Below are positions 7,761-15,648 of a DNA stretch of 46,969 nucleotides, piece by piece. How positions within the stretch are numbered: the stretch's first letter is position 1; every line of letters begins with the position of its first letter. Below the pieces are notes generated by a model. That model was not told the origin of the DNA, searched no databases, and was given only the letters and a program-made list of their open reading frames with translations. The DNA lies in the NCBI GenBank assembly GCA_900316445.1, contig ONCZ01000024.1, forward strand, positions 1 to 46,969. Reading direction: 5' to 3'. The DNA is from an uncultured Prevotellaceae bacterium (GTDB taxonomy: Bacteria; Bacteroidota; Bacteroidia; Bacteroidales; Bacteroidaceae). The translations under genes were made by a program, and so were the position numbers.

Positions 7761-8319
7761 ATTTCTTGAATAACTCGTCGAGGAACGTATAGAATGCAGG
7801 ATCCTCACCGATGATGGTTTTGACAATCTTCCCGTCAGGCCCGACGATGATCTTCGTGGGGAAACCTTGAATCTCATACATATCGAGCACTTTCGAGTCG
7901 CGTGGACAATAAACGTGCAGCCAGGGCAGCTCGTATTTCTCCACAGCGGCCTTCCATTTCGCTTCAGGATCGTTGCAGTCGATGCCGAGAATCTCGAACT
8001 TGCCGGCGTACTTCTGATAGTACTCCTTCATCTGTGGGAAGCCCTTGATGCACCAGCCGCACCACGATCCCCAGAAGTCGAGGATGACATATTTGCCGCG
8101 CAGGCTCGATAGGGTGAGGGACTTGCCACTGAGGTCGTTCAGCGTGAAGTCCGGGGCCATATCTGAGGAGGAGTCAGTAGTCTGGAGACTGGAGTCAGTA
8201 GAAATGTCTGTGGCAGGAGTGCTCTCCTGACTCCTGTCTCCTGACTCCTGTTTCTTGTTATCGGCGCAGCTGCTCAGGGCAACCACAGCCATCATGATGC
8301 TTAGGAGATATTTCTTCAT
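7759..8319 (-). CDS. TlpA-like thiol-disulfide oxidoreductase lipoprotein
   Basis: 186 residues. The signal peptide MKKYLLSIMMAVVALSSC places the lipidated Cys at 18. A linker (about 23-51) is encoded by GTCAGGA-type heptads (KKQESGDRSQES...). The thioredoxin fold follows: APDFTLNDLSGK, YVILDFWGSWCGWC (active-site CxxC), IDCNDPEAKWKAAV and cis-Pro GFPTKIIV. Family members reduce or exchange disulfides of envelope proteins, for example in cytochrome c maturation; the partner here is not visible. The gene is single and converges on the DUF2490 operon. The repeat-encoded linker is unusual but lies in the flexible tether, where it should be tolerated. Confidence 0.92.
   Translation of the reverse strand: MKKYLLSIMMAVVALSSCADNKKQESGDRSQESTPATDISTDSSLQTTDSSSDMAPDFTLNDLSGKSLTLSSLRGKYVILDFWGSWCGWCIKGFPQMKEYYQKYAGKFEILGIDCNDPEAKWKAAVEKYELPWLHVYCPRDSKVLDMYEIQGFPTKIIVGPDGKIVKTIIGEDPAFYTFLDELFKK
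8165..8252. repeat. In-frame composite element in the TlpA-like gene
   Basis: On the plus strand, degenerate GGAGTCA units (8167-8199), then a core AGAAATGTCTGTGG...GCTCTC (8200-8226), then CTCCTGA / CTCCTGT / CTCCTGA units (8224-8250). The core differs by only a few bases from one in mutS2 (45453-45480). All is translated as the lipoprotein linker. Confidence 0.8.
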
Positions 8320-8328
8320 AACGTTTGT

Positions 8329-8357
8329 TTCACCTTTTCACTTTTTCACCTTTTCAC
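8329..8357. repeat. TTTTCACC array
   Basis: Alternating TTTTCACC and TTTTTCAC units between two minus-strand genes, overlapping the 3' end of the downstream-coordinate gene at 8354. Confidence 0.7.
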
Positions 8358-9352
8358 TTCACCACAATCTTTCTGGCCTTGTCACCTTCCTTCACGATAT
8401 AGATGCCACGGGGCAATACTGCATCGTTCGGCATACGGCGACCGTTCAGATCGTAATAGTATTGACGATTGTCGGAATGACGGCTCACGACGGGATTGGT
8501 GCCTGTCGTGGCATAATCCTTGATGTTGTTTGTGTCGAAATTCCTCGTGCCGCTCGAGAACATGATGCTGCCGTCGGCCTTGACGCAGTAGCCCCCGATT
8601 TCGCTGATGGTCAGCGTACCGCCATTCATATAGAAATTACCGCTGTTCTCGTCCTCATGGTCTTTCGTCTGACCTGTTGCGACGGAGTCTTTCAGTTCCA
8701 CCTGGATGGCATCGTCCTCCACACCTTTGATGGTCAGCACACCACTGCTCAAGAGGAAATACTCCTGACAGTGGATACCGTCTTTCTTGGCACTGGTGAT
8801 GTTCAGTGTGCAGTTCTTTACTTCCACGTACTCCTTGCTGTAGATGGCGTGGCTGAAGCTGCTGCTTACGTTCAGCGTGCCCTTGCCGGCAAACTCCGTA
8901 TGGCCCTTACAGTGGAAACAGCCTTTCGATGTGCTGTCTGCCACGCCGTCGCTCAAGGTGTTCACCGTGTTGGCTGCCATGCTCACCTTGATGCGCTTAC
9001 CGTCCTTGATGTGTACGGCAGAACTGTCTGGGTTTGCCAGCGTCAGTCCGTTGAGCTGGAGTGTGGCCTTGTATTCGCCGGTGAGGTAGAACTCCCCATT
9101 GTCGCTCTGGCCGCTCAACGAATAGATGATCTCACCGGGATTCTTCTCGGTGGTAGATGTCTGGAGCAGTTTGACATGCGATGACTCGCCACTGGGACAA
9201 CTCACATAGTCCGTGATGGCTTCAGGGATGCTGACAACTGCCTTCGTGCCGTCGTAGGCGACGGTCACTGTGTAAGTCTTAGTCGAGTTATCAGCACTGG
9301 CAGCCGTACAGAATAGCAAGGCTGCCAGTGTCGTATTGAGAATTTTATTCAT
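8354..9352 (-). CDS. Secreted carbohydrate-binding domain protein
   Basis: 332 residues with signal peptide MNKILNTTLAALLFCTAASA. The central part is a series of right-handed beta-helix-like strands (YLTGEYKATLQLNGLTLANP, AVHIKDGKRIKVSMAANT, TEFAGKGTLNVSSS, HAIYSKEYVEVKNCTLNIT, GIHCQEYFLLSSGVLTIKG). This resembles the carbohydrate-binding domain of the Cthe_2159 type. The tail YYYDLNGRRM...LPRGIYIVKEGDKARKIVVK is the C-terminal domain found on many exported Prevotella proteins and linked to type IX-like secretion. So it is probably a surface or secreted glycan-binding protein. No enzyme motif is seen. Confidence 0.75.
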   Translation of the reverse strand: MNKILNTTLAALLFCTAASADNSTKTYTVTVAYDGTKAVVSIPEAITDYVSCPSGESSHVKLLQTSTTEKNPGEIIYSLSGQSDNGEFYLTGEYKATLQLNGLTLANPDSSAVHIKDGKRIKVSMAANTVNTLSDGVADSTSKGCFHCKGHTEFAGKGTLNVSSSFSHAIYSKEYVEVKNCTLNITSAKKDGIHCQEYFLLSSGVLTIKGVEDDAIQVELKDSVATGQTKDHEDENSGNFYMNGGTLTISEIGGYCVKADGSIMFSSGTRNFDTNNIKDYATTGTNPVVSRHSDNRQYYYDLNGRRMPNDAVLPRGIYIVKEGDKARKIVVK

Positions 9353-9365
9353 TAAGGATGATTTT

Positions 9366-9394
9366 CAATGTTCAATGGTCAATGTTCAATGACA
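9366..9394. repeat. TTCAATG heptad array
   Basis: Units TTCAATG, TTCAATGG, TCAATG, TTCAATG lie between two minus-strand genes. They are the reverse complement of the family seen at 703. Confidence 0.7.
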
Positions 9395-9958
9395 TTAAAG
9401 TCCCATAGCTTCCTTGGCCTTGTCGGCAGCAGCATCTACAGCCTCGCCGGCCTGCTCCTTGGCAGCGTCCTTCACTTCCTCAGCCTTCTCGGCAGCAGCG
9501 TCGGCAGCATCCTCAGCAGCACCCTCGATGGCATCACCTGCACTCTCGACAGCATCACCGGCAGCACCTACGGCTGACGACAGACCACTGACGATAGCAT
9601 CGGCAGGAGCGGCGGTCAGGGCGTTGATGGCACTGTTGATTGTCTCGTTATCACCGACAAAAGCCTTGATCTTCTCGGCGTTCTCCTTCAGGAAGTCCTG
9701 AACCTTAGTCACATACTCCTTGGCTGCCTCGGGGTTGTTGCCGATAATCTCCTTGATCTTCTCCTGAACGGTGGCGAGCACCTCAGAGAACTTGCCGGCA
9801 TCCTGAGCCTCGATCTGCTCAGACAACTGAGAAGTGATCTCACTGACAGCAGCCTCCACGTCGAAGGCAGCACCCTCGGCAGGAGCAGCCTGCTTGTTAC
9901 CACACGATGCGAATCCAATGGCAATCATAGCCATCACAGCGAATAAAACCTTTTTCAT
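9395..9958 (-). CDS. Alanine-rich lipoprotein, helical
   Basis: 187 residues. The signal MKKVLFAVMAMIAIGFASC gives a lipidated Cys at 19, then a short linker NKQAAPAEG. The rest is almost entirely charged or alanine-rich helix: a middle part (EIIGNNPEAAKEYVTKVQDFLKENA) and a C-terminal half of Ala/Glu/Asp/Lys repeats (GDAVESAGDAIEGAAEDAADAAAEKAEEV) like LEA or apolipoprotein-type amphipathic helices. No known enzymatic domain is visible. The 5' leader between the -7 box at 10053 and the start carries a heptad array. A periplasmic structural or stress role is only a guess. Confidence 0.8.
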   Translation of the reverse strand: MKKVLFAVMAMIAIGFASCGNKQAAPAEGAAFDVEAAVSEITSQLSEQIEAQDAGKFSEVLATVQEKIKEIIGNNPEAAKEYVTKVQDFLKENAEKIKAFVGDNETINSAINALTAAPADAIVSGLSSAVGAAGDAVESAGDAIEGAAEDAADAAAEKAEEVKDAAKEQAGEAVDAAADKAKEAMGL

Positions 9959-9974
9959 AATGCTTTCTTTTTTA

Positions 9975-10028
9975 AATTAAACTATAAATAACTGTAAACT
10001 GTAAACCGTAAACTGTAAACGGTAAAAG
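9975..10028. repeat. CTGTAAA heptad array in a 5' leader
   Basis: Units ACTATAA, ATAACTGTAAA, CTGTAAAC, CGTAAACTGTAAAC, GGTAAA lie between the -7 box at 10053-10060 and the start of the Ala-rich lipoprotein gene, so they would be transcribed. Confidence 0.75.
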
Positions 10029-10052
10029 CAGCTCTCGCTTGATTTTCGGCAA

Positions 10053-10060
10053 CAAAATTA
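10053..10060 (-). promoter_or_regulatory. -7 promoter element of the Ala-rich lipoprotein gene
   Basis: TAATTTTG on the minus strand. The predicted leader is about 90 nt and contains the heptad array. Confidence 0.55.
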
Positions 10061-10113
10061 CGCCTTTTTTGAATAAGTTGATGCATATAATAGTAATTTT
10101 TACACTTATTTAG

Positions 10114-10121
10114 TAATTTTG
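10114..10121 (+). promoter_or_regulatory. -7 promoter element of the SulP gene
   Basis: TAATTTTG in TAGTAATTTTGC, about 30 nt before the ATG at 10152. It rules out the upstream TTG at 10119 as a start. Confidence 0.65.
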
Positions 10122-10151
10122 CAGCCTGTTTTCAGAGATAACAAGACGAAT

Positions 10152-11852
10152 ATGACAAGTTCATTAACATTTCAGCCGAAATTGTTTTCGGTATTTAAGC
10201 ATTACAACCGCCAGCAACTGACGACCGACCTGCTGGCAGGCATCATCGTGGGCATCGTCGCCCTGCCGTTGGCCATCGCCTTCGGTATTGCCTCTGGCGT
10301 GACACCCGAGAAGGGCATCATCACCGCCATCGTCGCCGGTCTCATCATCTCCGTTTTCGGAGGCTCGAAGGTTCAGATCGGTGGACCTACGGGCGCGTTC
10401 ATTATTATTATATATGGTATCATCCAGCAGTACGGTTTCGAGGGACTGACCATCGCCACACTGATGGCGGGTATCTTCCTCATTATGTTCGGTGTACTGC
10501 ATCTCGGCACGATCATCAAATACATTCCGTACCCTATCGTTGTCGGCTTTACCAGCGGTATCGCCCTCACCATCTTCACCACGCAGATCAAGGACCTGCT
10601 GGGTCTGTCGATGGCTATCGTGCCCTCTGACTTTATCGAGAAGTGGATTGCCTACATCGATTGTGTGCCTACCATCGAGCGTTGGAGTGCCCTCATCGGC
10701 TTGGGTTCCGTGGCTGTCATTGCCCTCTGGCCGAAGCTGACGCACCGCTTTGCCATCGGGAAACTGCCCGGCTCGCTGATTGCCATCGTGCTGATGACTA
10801 TCGCTGCCGCCCTGTTGCGTCAGTATGCCGGTGTCACCACCATTGAGACCATCGGCGACCGCTTCTCCATCTCTGCCACGCTGCCGCAGGCACAGGTGCC
10901 CGATCTCACTTGGGACGTCATCAAGGGACTTGTCTCGCCTGCCATCACCATCGCTATCCTCGGTGCTATTGAGTCGTTGCTCTCGGCTACCGTGGCCGAC
11001 GGTGTCATCGGCGACCGTCATAACTCCAACACAGAACTTATCGCCCAGGGACTGGCCAACCTGGCGTCGCCCATCTTCGGCGGCATACCGGCCACGGGTG
11101 CCATCGCCCGTACAATGACCAACATTAACAATGGCGGTCGTACGCCCGTTGCAGGCATCGTCCATGCCGCCGTGCTGCTGCTCATCTTCCTGTTCCTTAT
11201 GCCGTTGGCGCAGTATATCCCCATGGCCTGTCTGGCCGGTGTGCTCGTCATCGTGAGCTATAATATGAGCGGCTGGCGAAGCTTTGTTTCCATCTTGAAG
11301 AACCCGAAGAGCGATGTCATCGTGCTCTGGGTCACCTTCCTGCTGACGGTCATCTTCGACCTCACCATCGCCATCGAGGTCGGTCTGCTCTGTGCCTGCC
11401 TGCTCTTCATGCGCCGTATGGCTGAGACCACCGATGTCAAGGTCATCTCTCAGGAGATCAACCCCGAGGAGGAAGACAGCGACTTCCAGCTTGGCAACCT
11501 CGAGCACCTCACCATCCCAGAGGGTGTGGAGGTCTATGAGATCAACGGTCCCTACTTCTTCGGAGCAGGTAACCGTTTCGAGGAGATCATGGGTGCCTTG
11601 CATCATCAGCGTCCCCGTGTCCGTATCATCCGCATGCGTAAGGTGCCTTTCGTCGATTCCACGGGCATCCACAACCTCACGAACCTCTGTCTCATGTCGC
11701 AGGCCGAGGGCATCCAGATTGTCCTTTCGGGCGTCAATGAGAAAGTGCAGGCTGTCCTCCACAAGGCAGGCTTTGACACGATGCTTGGTGAGGAGAACAT
11801 CTGTTCCCACATCAACCTCGCCCTCGAGCGCGCCCGCCAGATCACAGCGTGA
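10152..11852 (+). CDS. SulP-family anion transporter with STAS domain
   Basis: 566 residues. The membrane domain (about 25-405) shows the family features: LLAGIIVGIVALPLAIAFGIASG near the start, GGPTGAFIIIIYGI, PYPIVVGFTSGIALTIF and NTELIAQGLANLASPIFGGIPATGAIART. A C-terminal STAS domain (about 450-560) contains GPYFFGAGNRFEEIM and PFVDSTGIHNL. SulP proteins move sulfate, bicarbonate or other anions across the inner membrane, usually coupled to H+ or Na+; the substrate cannot be read from the sequence. The gene is monocistronic, with its own promoter and a terminator at 11890. The start at 10152 is preferred because the TTG at 10119 overlaps the -7 box. Confidence 0.94.
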   Translation: MTSSLTFQPKLFSVFKHYNRQQLTTDLLAGIIVGIVALPLAIAFGIASGVTPEKGIITAIVAGLIISVFGGSKVQIGGPTGAFIIIIYGIIQQYGFEGLTIATLMAGIFLIMFGVLHLGTIIKYIPYPIVVGFTSGIALTIFTTQIKDLLGLSMAIVPSDFIEKWIAYIDCVPTIERWSALIGLGSVAVIALWPKLTHRFAIGKLPGSLIAIVLMTIAAALLRQYAGVTTIETIGDRFSISATLPQAQVPDLTWDVIKGLVSPAITIAILGAIESLLSATVADGVIGDRHNSNTELIAQGLANLASPIFGGIPATGAIARTMTNINNGGRTPVAGIVHAAVLLLIFLFLMPLAQYIPMACLAGVLVIVSYNMSGWRSFVSILKNPKSDVIVLWVTFLLTVIFDLTIAIEVGLLCACLLFMRRMAETTDVKVISQEINPEEEDSDFQLGNLEHLTIPEGVEVYEINGPYFFGAGNRFEEIMGALHHQRPRVRIIRMRKVPFVDSTGIHNLTNLCLMSQAEGIQIVLSGVNEKVQAVLHKAGFDTMLGEENICSHINLALERARQITA

Positions 11853-11889
11853 TAGCAGAATTAACACTATTCAGAACATGTACTAGTGC

Positions 11890-11930
11890 AATAGAGGATG
11901 TGCCTATTTTGACACGCCCTCTATTTTTTT
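11890..11930 (+). terminator. Rho-independent terminator after the SulP gene
   Basis: AATAGAGG (11890-11897) pairs with CCTCTATT (11918-11925), with an inner GTG/CAC pairing, followed by a run of T. Confidence 0.85.
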
Positions 11931-12455
11931 AAGACACTAAATAGACATAACTGATATCAATGAGTTGAGACTGATTACACAGCCATTGATTGTTTGCTTT
12001 GTTCTGTTAATCCTCTGTCTGAATATTTATGCACTTTGAGCCGCAGCTAACCTTGTCGGGTGTTTAGACTAAGGAAACTGAGAGTTTGGGTTAAGGAAAG
12101 TCCCGGTTTAGTCTAAGGAAACTCCCAGTCGCAGACACTATGCATACATATTCAAAAATAGCATGTTTATTCATTTGCATTACACCTCCTTTTATATAGG
12201 GGAGTAGCCCAAACACCTCATCATCTCACTCTGACCTCTGAAACCCCAGTGTGAGCAGGCGTTTCAGAGGGTGAGATGTTTTCTGAACACCTCACTCAAC
12301 ACCTCACTTACCATCCACCGAAGTTCGTGAAGCCTACTACAAGGTGATGGTGAAGTGATGCATGAGATGTAAAGTGAGGTGTTTGACAAACACCTCACTC
12401 TTTCAATATGCTCAAAATCATGCAGTTATAAGCTAAAAGTGAGATGATGAGGTTA
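11931..12455. repeat. Gene-free region with nested inverted repeats
   Basis: No credible gene in 525 nt. TAAGGAAACT-type modules occur three times at 12069-12131. CCTCATCATCTCACT (about 12217-12231) is inverted at 12440-12454 (AGTGAGATGATGAGG). GTGAGGTGTTTG / CAAACACCTCAC forms a near-perfect palindrome at 12376-12399. Further ACACCTCACT units lie at 12292-12308. The TAAGGAAACTCC module recurs at 28621, beside the other large gene-free structure. Confidence 0.75.
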
Positions 12456-13895
12456 TTACATGTCGTAGACCACCTGCATGAGGCGTTTGCCGAGTTCGTC
12501 GGCCTGCTCCATGGTCTGGGCCTCGCTATAGACGCGAATGATAGGTTCGGTGTTCGACTTGCGGAGGTGTACCCAGCGGTCGGGGAAGTCGATCTTCACG
12601 CCGTCGATATCGTTGACGGTGGCGCTGTTGTCGTTGGCGAACATCTGCTTCACTTTCACGAGGATGGCGTCGACATCGGTGCCCGGGGTGAGGTCGATGC
12701 GGTTCTTGGCAATCTGATAGTCGGGGAAGGTCTTGCGCAGTTCGCTGACGGTGCAGCCCTTCTGTGCGAGCGAAGAGAGGAACAGGGCGATGCCTACGAG
12801 GGCGTCGCGGCCGTAGTGGCTCTCGGGATAGATGACACCGCCGTTGCCTTCGCCGCCGATGACGGCACCCACCTCTTTCATCTTCGTGGTGACGTTGACC
12901 TCACCTACAGCGGCAGCGGTGTACTGGCCGCCGTGCTTCTCGGTGACGTCGCGCAGGGCGCGGGTACTACTCAGATTGCTGACGGTGGCCAAGCCCGCGT
13001 TCAGACCACCCCGCCCTCCGGGCACCCCTCCTAACTCAGGAGGGGAAGATAATACATAGTCGGCGACGGAGACGAGGGTGTATTCCTCACCGAACATCGT
13101 GCCGTCTTCGCAGATGAAGGCGAGACGGTCCACGTCGGGGTCGACGACGATGCCGAGGTCGAAATTGCCGCTCTTCATACGGTCCATGATGCCGTGGAGG
13201 TTCTTCTCCAGCGGTTCGGGGTTATGGGCGAAGTCGCCCGTACACTCGCCGTTTAGGATCTCGTAGTCGAGACCGAGAGCCTGGAAGAATTCGGGGAGGA
13301 TGATGCCGCCCACGGAGTTGATGGTGTCGGCACAGACGCGGAACTTACGCTTGCGGATGGCCTCGACATCGACGAGCTTCAGCTGGAGCACGGAGTCGAT
13401 ATGACGGCGATTGTATGTATCGTCGATGGTACAAGTGCCGAGCTGATCGACCTCAGCGTAATGGAAGTCTTCAGCCTCTGCGATGCGGAGCACTTCGGCA
13501 CCGTCGGCAGCGGTGAGGAACTCGCCCTCGCTGTTGAGCAGCTTCAGGGCGTTCCATTGGCGTGGGTTGTGTGAGGCGGTGATGATGATGCCGCCGTCAG
13601 CCTGGGCCATGCGCACGGCGAGCTCAGTCGTCGGTGTGGTGGCATAGCCGATGTCGATGACGTCGTAGCCCATGCCCATAAGGGTGCCTACGACGACGTT
13701 GCGGACCATAAGACCGGAGATTCGGCCGTCGCGACCAACAACGATTTTGCCGGATGATCCGGGTTTTCCGGGATTTCCGGAGATAAACGTGGCGTAGGCG
13801 GTGGTGAACTTGACGATGTCTAATGGATTGAGAGTGTCGCCGGTCTGTCCGCCGATGGTACCGCGGATGCCGGAGATGGATTTAATCAAAGTCAT
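12456..13895 (-). CDS. glmM: Phosphoglucosamine mutase family enzyme
   Basis: 479 residues of the alpha-D-phosphohexomutase family; by family it converts glucosamine-6-phosphate to glucosamine-1-phosphate for UDP-GlcNAc and cell-wall synthesis. Motifs: phosphoserine loop TASHNP (residues 106-111), metal loop DPDVDR (252-257), sugar loop GEGNGG (348-353) and phosphate loop RKSNTEP near the end. Two stretches look inserted: residues about 41-49 (NPGKPGSSG, from a TTCCGGGA array) and 283-299 (SSPPELGGVPGGRGGLN, from a palindromic repeat). Both keep frame and all catalytic loops remain. It is the last gene of a minus-strand run with DUF4827 49 nt upstream. Confidence 0.92.
   Translation of the reverse strand: MTLIKSISGIRGTIGGQTGDTLNPLDIVKFTTAYATFISGNPGKPGSSGKIVVGRDGRISGLMVRNVVVGTLMGMGYDVIDIGYATTPTTELAVRMAQADGGIIITASHNPRQWNALKLLNSEGEFLTAADGAEVLRIAEAEDFHYAEVDQLGTCTIDDTYNRRHIDSVLQLKLVDVEAIRKRKFRVCADTINSVGGIILPEFFQALGLDYEILNGECTGDFAHNPEPLEKNLHGIMDRMKSGNFDLGIVVDPDVDRLAFICEDGTMFGEEYTLVSVADYVLSSPPELGGVPGGRGGLNAGLATVSNLSSTRALRDVTEKHGGQYTAAAVGEVNVTTKMKEVGAVIGGEGNGGVIYPESHYGRDALVGIALFLSSLAQKGCTVSELRKTFPDYQIAKNRIDLTPGTDVDAILVKVKQMFANDNSATVNDIDGVKIDFPDRWVHLRKSNTEPIIRVYSEAQTMEQADELGKRLMQVVYDM
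12998..13050. repeat. CCCCTCCT palindromic repeat, copy B, inside glmM
   Basis: CGTTCAGACCACCCC, a GC-rich middle, then CCCCTCCTAACTCAGGAGGGG-type palindrome. It is exactly in frame and encodes residues about 283-299 between the metal and sugar loops of the mutase. Confidence 0.88.
13748..13777. repeat. TTCCGGGA octad array inside glmM
   Basis: CCGGATGATCCGGG, TTTTCCGGG and ATTTCCGG units read in frame as NPGKPGSSG, just before the conserved KIVVGRDGR strand. Confidence 0.55.
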
Positions 13896-13899
13896 ATTG

Positions 13900-13937
13900 A
13901 TTTACGATTTACGAATTTACGATTTACGATTTGGCGC
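13900..13937. repeat. GATTTAC heptad array
   Basis: Four GATTTAC units (one with an extra A) fill the 49-nt gap upstream of glmM. This is the same family as 6243-6270 in reverse complement. Confidence 0.75.
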
Positions 13938-13944
13938 GTACGAT

Positions 13945-14568
13945 TTATATTTCGCGCTGGAACGTGATGGTGTAGAAGTAGGGCGTCACGTTCGATGAAG
14001 CATAGACATGTCCCTGGGTGTGGGGGACGATGAGACGCACCTTGGCACATTCGTCAGTCATCGACTGCGGACGTCCCACCTTGATATAGGTGAGCGGCGT
14101 GAGCCAACCGGCGGGGACAGAAGTACTGTAAGTGCTGGCCATGACGCCGCTGAGGAACGAGGCTGTGAATGTGCCCGATTTGCGGGAGACGGTCATACGG
14201 TCGGGAATCGAGGCGTAGTTGACGGTCAAATTCTGCGTCGTCATCGTGTCGTTGAGGATGTCGTACTCCGAGTAGCGACAGTCGAGGGTAAGTTCATCGC
14301 CGTCCTTGAAACCTTCGCCGCAGCCCTGACGCATGATCTGCATATAGACACCGCTTTTGTCGAGCTTGACGAACTCGCGGCGGCTGAGGTCGGTCTTGTA
14401 GCCGTTCTTCACGAACTCTTCTTCTGAGATGACGGTAAAGGAGCTGTCGGCGATGAATTTCGCGATGGCATTACGCTCTTTCTCCTTTTTGTCACCATAG
14501 GTCTCATAGTCGTTGCAACTGACGAGCACAACGGCCAGGAGTATCAGTATGTAAGCTAATTTCTTCAT
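13945..14568 (-). CDS. DUF4827 lipoprotein
   Basis: 207 residues. The signal MKKLAYILILLAVVLVSC ends in a lipobox with Cys at 18. The remainder (YGDKKEKERNAIAKFIADSSFTVISEEEF, SGVYMQIMRQGCGEGFKDGDELTLDCRYSEYDI and AKVRLIVPHTQGH...YFYTITFQ) resembles the FKBP-like fold described for DUF4827. No isomerase activity can be claimed. The family is confined to Bacteroidales and is usually found, as here, between a phosphohexomutase gene and an nrnA-type gene; the reason for the linkage is unknown. A promoter (-7 at 14577-14584) precedes it, so it may be co-transcribed with glmM. Confidence 0.85.
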   Translation of the reverse strand: MKKLAYILILLAVVLVSCNDYETYGDKKEKERNAIAKFIADSSFTVISEEEFVKNGYKTDLSRREFVKLDKSGVYMQIMRQGCGEGFKDGDELTLDCRYSEYDILNDTMTTQNLTVNYASIPDRMTVSRKSGTFTASFLSGVMASTYSTSVPAGWLTPLTYIKVGRPQSMTDECAKVRLIVPHTQGHVYASSNVTPYFYTITFQREI

Positions 14569-14576
14569 ATCGGGTG

Positions 14577-14584
14577 CAAAGTTA
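14577..14584 (-). promoter_or_regulatory. -7 promoter element of the DUF4827 gene
   Basis: TAACTTTG on the minus strand, 9 nt upstream of the start codon. It is flanked upstream by the GTGAAAA hairpin at 14588. Confidence 0.7.
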
Positions 14585-14587
14585 CAT

Positions 14588-14622
14588 AAAAAAGGTGAAA
14601 AGTCCGCGGCTTTTCACCTTTT
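14588..14622 (-). terminator. Terminator of nrnA formed by two opposed repeat arrays
   Basis: AAAAAGGTGAAAAG and CTTTTCACCTTTTT are exact inverses around a GC-rich loop (TCCGCGG), giving a strong hairpin followed by T. The arms are units of the (G)GTGAAAA repeat family, and the stop codon TGA of nrnA lies in the arm. Confidence 0.8.
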
Positions 14623-15648
14623 TAACTGTTCGGCATAGGCGATGATGGCTTCACGGACTACCTGAACGGCCTCGTCGATGGTCATGTCGAGGTGACCGCC
14701 GGAGGCATTGAGGTGGCCGCCGCCGTTGAAGAATTCTGCTGCCATCTTGTTACAGGGGAACTGGTCGACGGAGCGCAACGATACCCAGATGCGGCGTTTC
14801 TCGGAGTCCTCGCGCAAAGAGATGGAGAGCTTCAGTCCGCGGATCTGTTGGGGGATGTTGACCAGTCCCTCGGCGTCGCCCTTGATGAAGTGGAACCGCT
14901 TCTGCTCCTCACGGGTGATGGTGTAGAAGGCGGTATGGAACTCAGGCAGATAGACCAGCTTCTCGTACATCACATAGCCCATCAGACGGATGCGGTCTTC
15001 GGAGTAGTTGTGATAGACATTGCGGTATATGCGGTCCTTGTCGATGTGTTTGGTGAGCAGTTCGCCGATGATGAAGTAGATCTCCGGACGGGTGCTGTTG
15101 TAGAGGAATCCGCCCGTGTCGGTCATCATACCGCAATAGACGGGAACGGCGAAGCGCTTGTCGAGACGGTCGAAGCCTCCCAGCTGCCAGACGATGCGGA
15201 ACACGAGCTCGCAGGTGCTGCAGGCCTCCGGTTGGGAGATGGTGAGCACAGCGGGTACGTCGGGATCGAGATGGTGGTCGATGAGCACCTTCGGGGCGGG
15301 GGAGGAAACGAGGAGTGCCTCCATATCCTGTACACGGCTGGGCGTGTTGAAGTCGAGGCAGAACACAAGGTCGGCAATCTTGAAGAGCATGTCGCACTTC
15401 TCGGGATGCTTATCATAGCGCACGATCTTCTCCGTGTTAGGCAGCCACTGCAGGAAGTCGGGATACTGGTCGGGCACGATGACGATGGCCTCTTTCTCGC
15501 GAGTGCGCAGATATTCTGCCCAGGCCAGACAAGAGCCGATGGCATCGCCGTCTGGACTCTTGTGGCAAGTGATGAGGATCGTGTCGGCAGCGGCAATCAG
15601 CTGATCCAGCTGACTGAGCTGCGATTCGTTCAGAATGGATATGTCCAT
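14614..15648 (-). CDS. nrnA: DHH-family oligoribonuclease / pAp phosphatase
   Basis: 344 residues with a DHH and a DHHA1 domain. Motifs: ITCHKSPDGDAIGS (metal ligands), VFCLDFNTPSR, VLIDHHLDPD (the DHH motif), YCGMMTDTGGF and the C-terminal GGGHLNASGG substrate loop. NrnA-type enzymes degrade very short RNAs and nucleotide dimers and dephosphorylate pAp; which activity dominates here is not known. The start codon overlaps the stop of the upstream nucleotidyltransferase gene by one nucleotide (TAATG), so the two are probably translationally coupled. The last codons and stop lie in a repeat-built terminator. Confidence 0.92.
   Translation of the reverse strand: MDISILNESQLSQLDQLIAAADTILITCHKSPDGDAIGSCLAWAEYLRTREKEAIVIVPDQYPDFLQWLPNTEKIVRYDKHPEKCDMLFKIADLVFCLDFNTPSRVQDMEALLVSSPAPKVLIDHHLDPDVPAVLTISQPEACSTCELVFRIVWQLGGFDRLDKRFAVPVYCGMMTDTGGFLYNSTRPEIYFIIGELLTKHIDKDRIYRNVYHNYSEDRIRLMGYVMYEKLVYLPEFHTAFYTITREEQKRFHFIKGDAEGLVNIPQQIRGLKLSISLREDSEKRRIWVSLRSVDQFPCNKMAAEFFNGGGHLNASGGHLDMTIDEAVQVVREAIIAYAEQLKR

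Noticed and set aside
10164-11867. A 567-codon open frame antisense to the SulP transporter gene
   Set aside because: Its composition (Asp, His, Gly, Glu runs) is the mirror of codon bias in the real gene; it has no domain, no promoter, and the plus-strand frame is a clear transporter.
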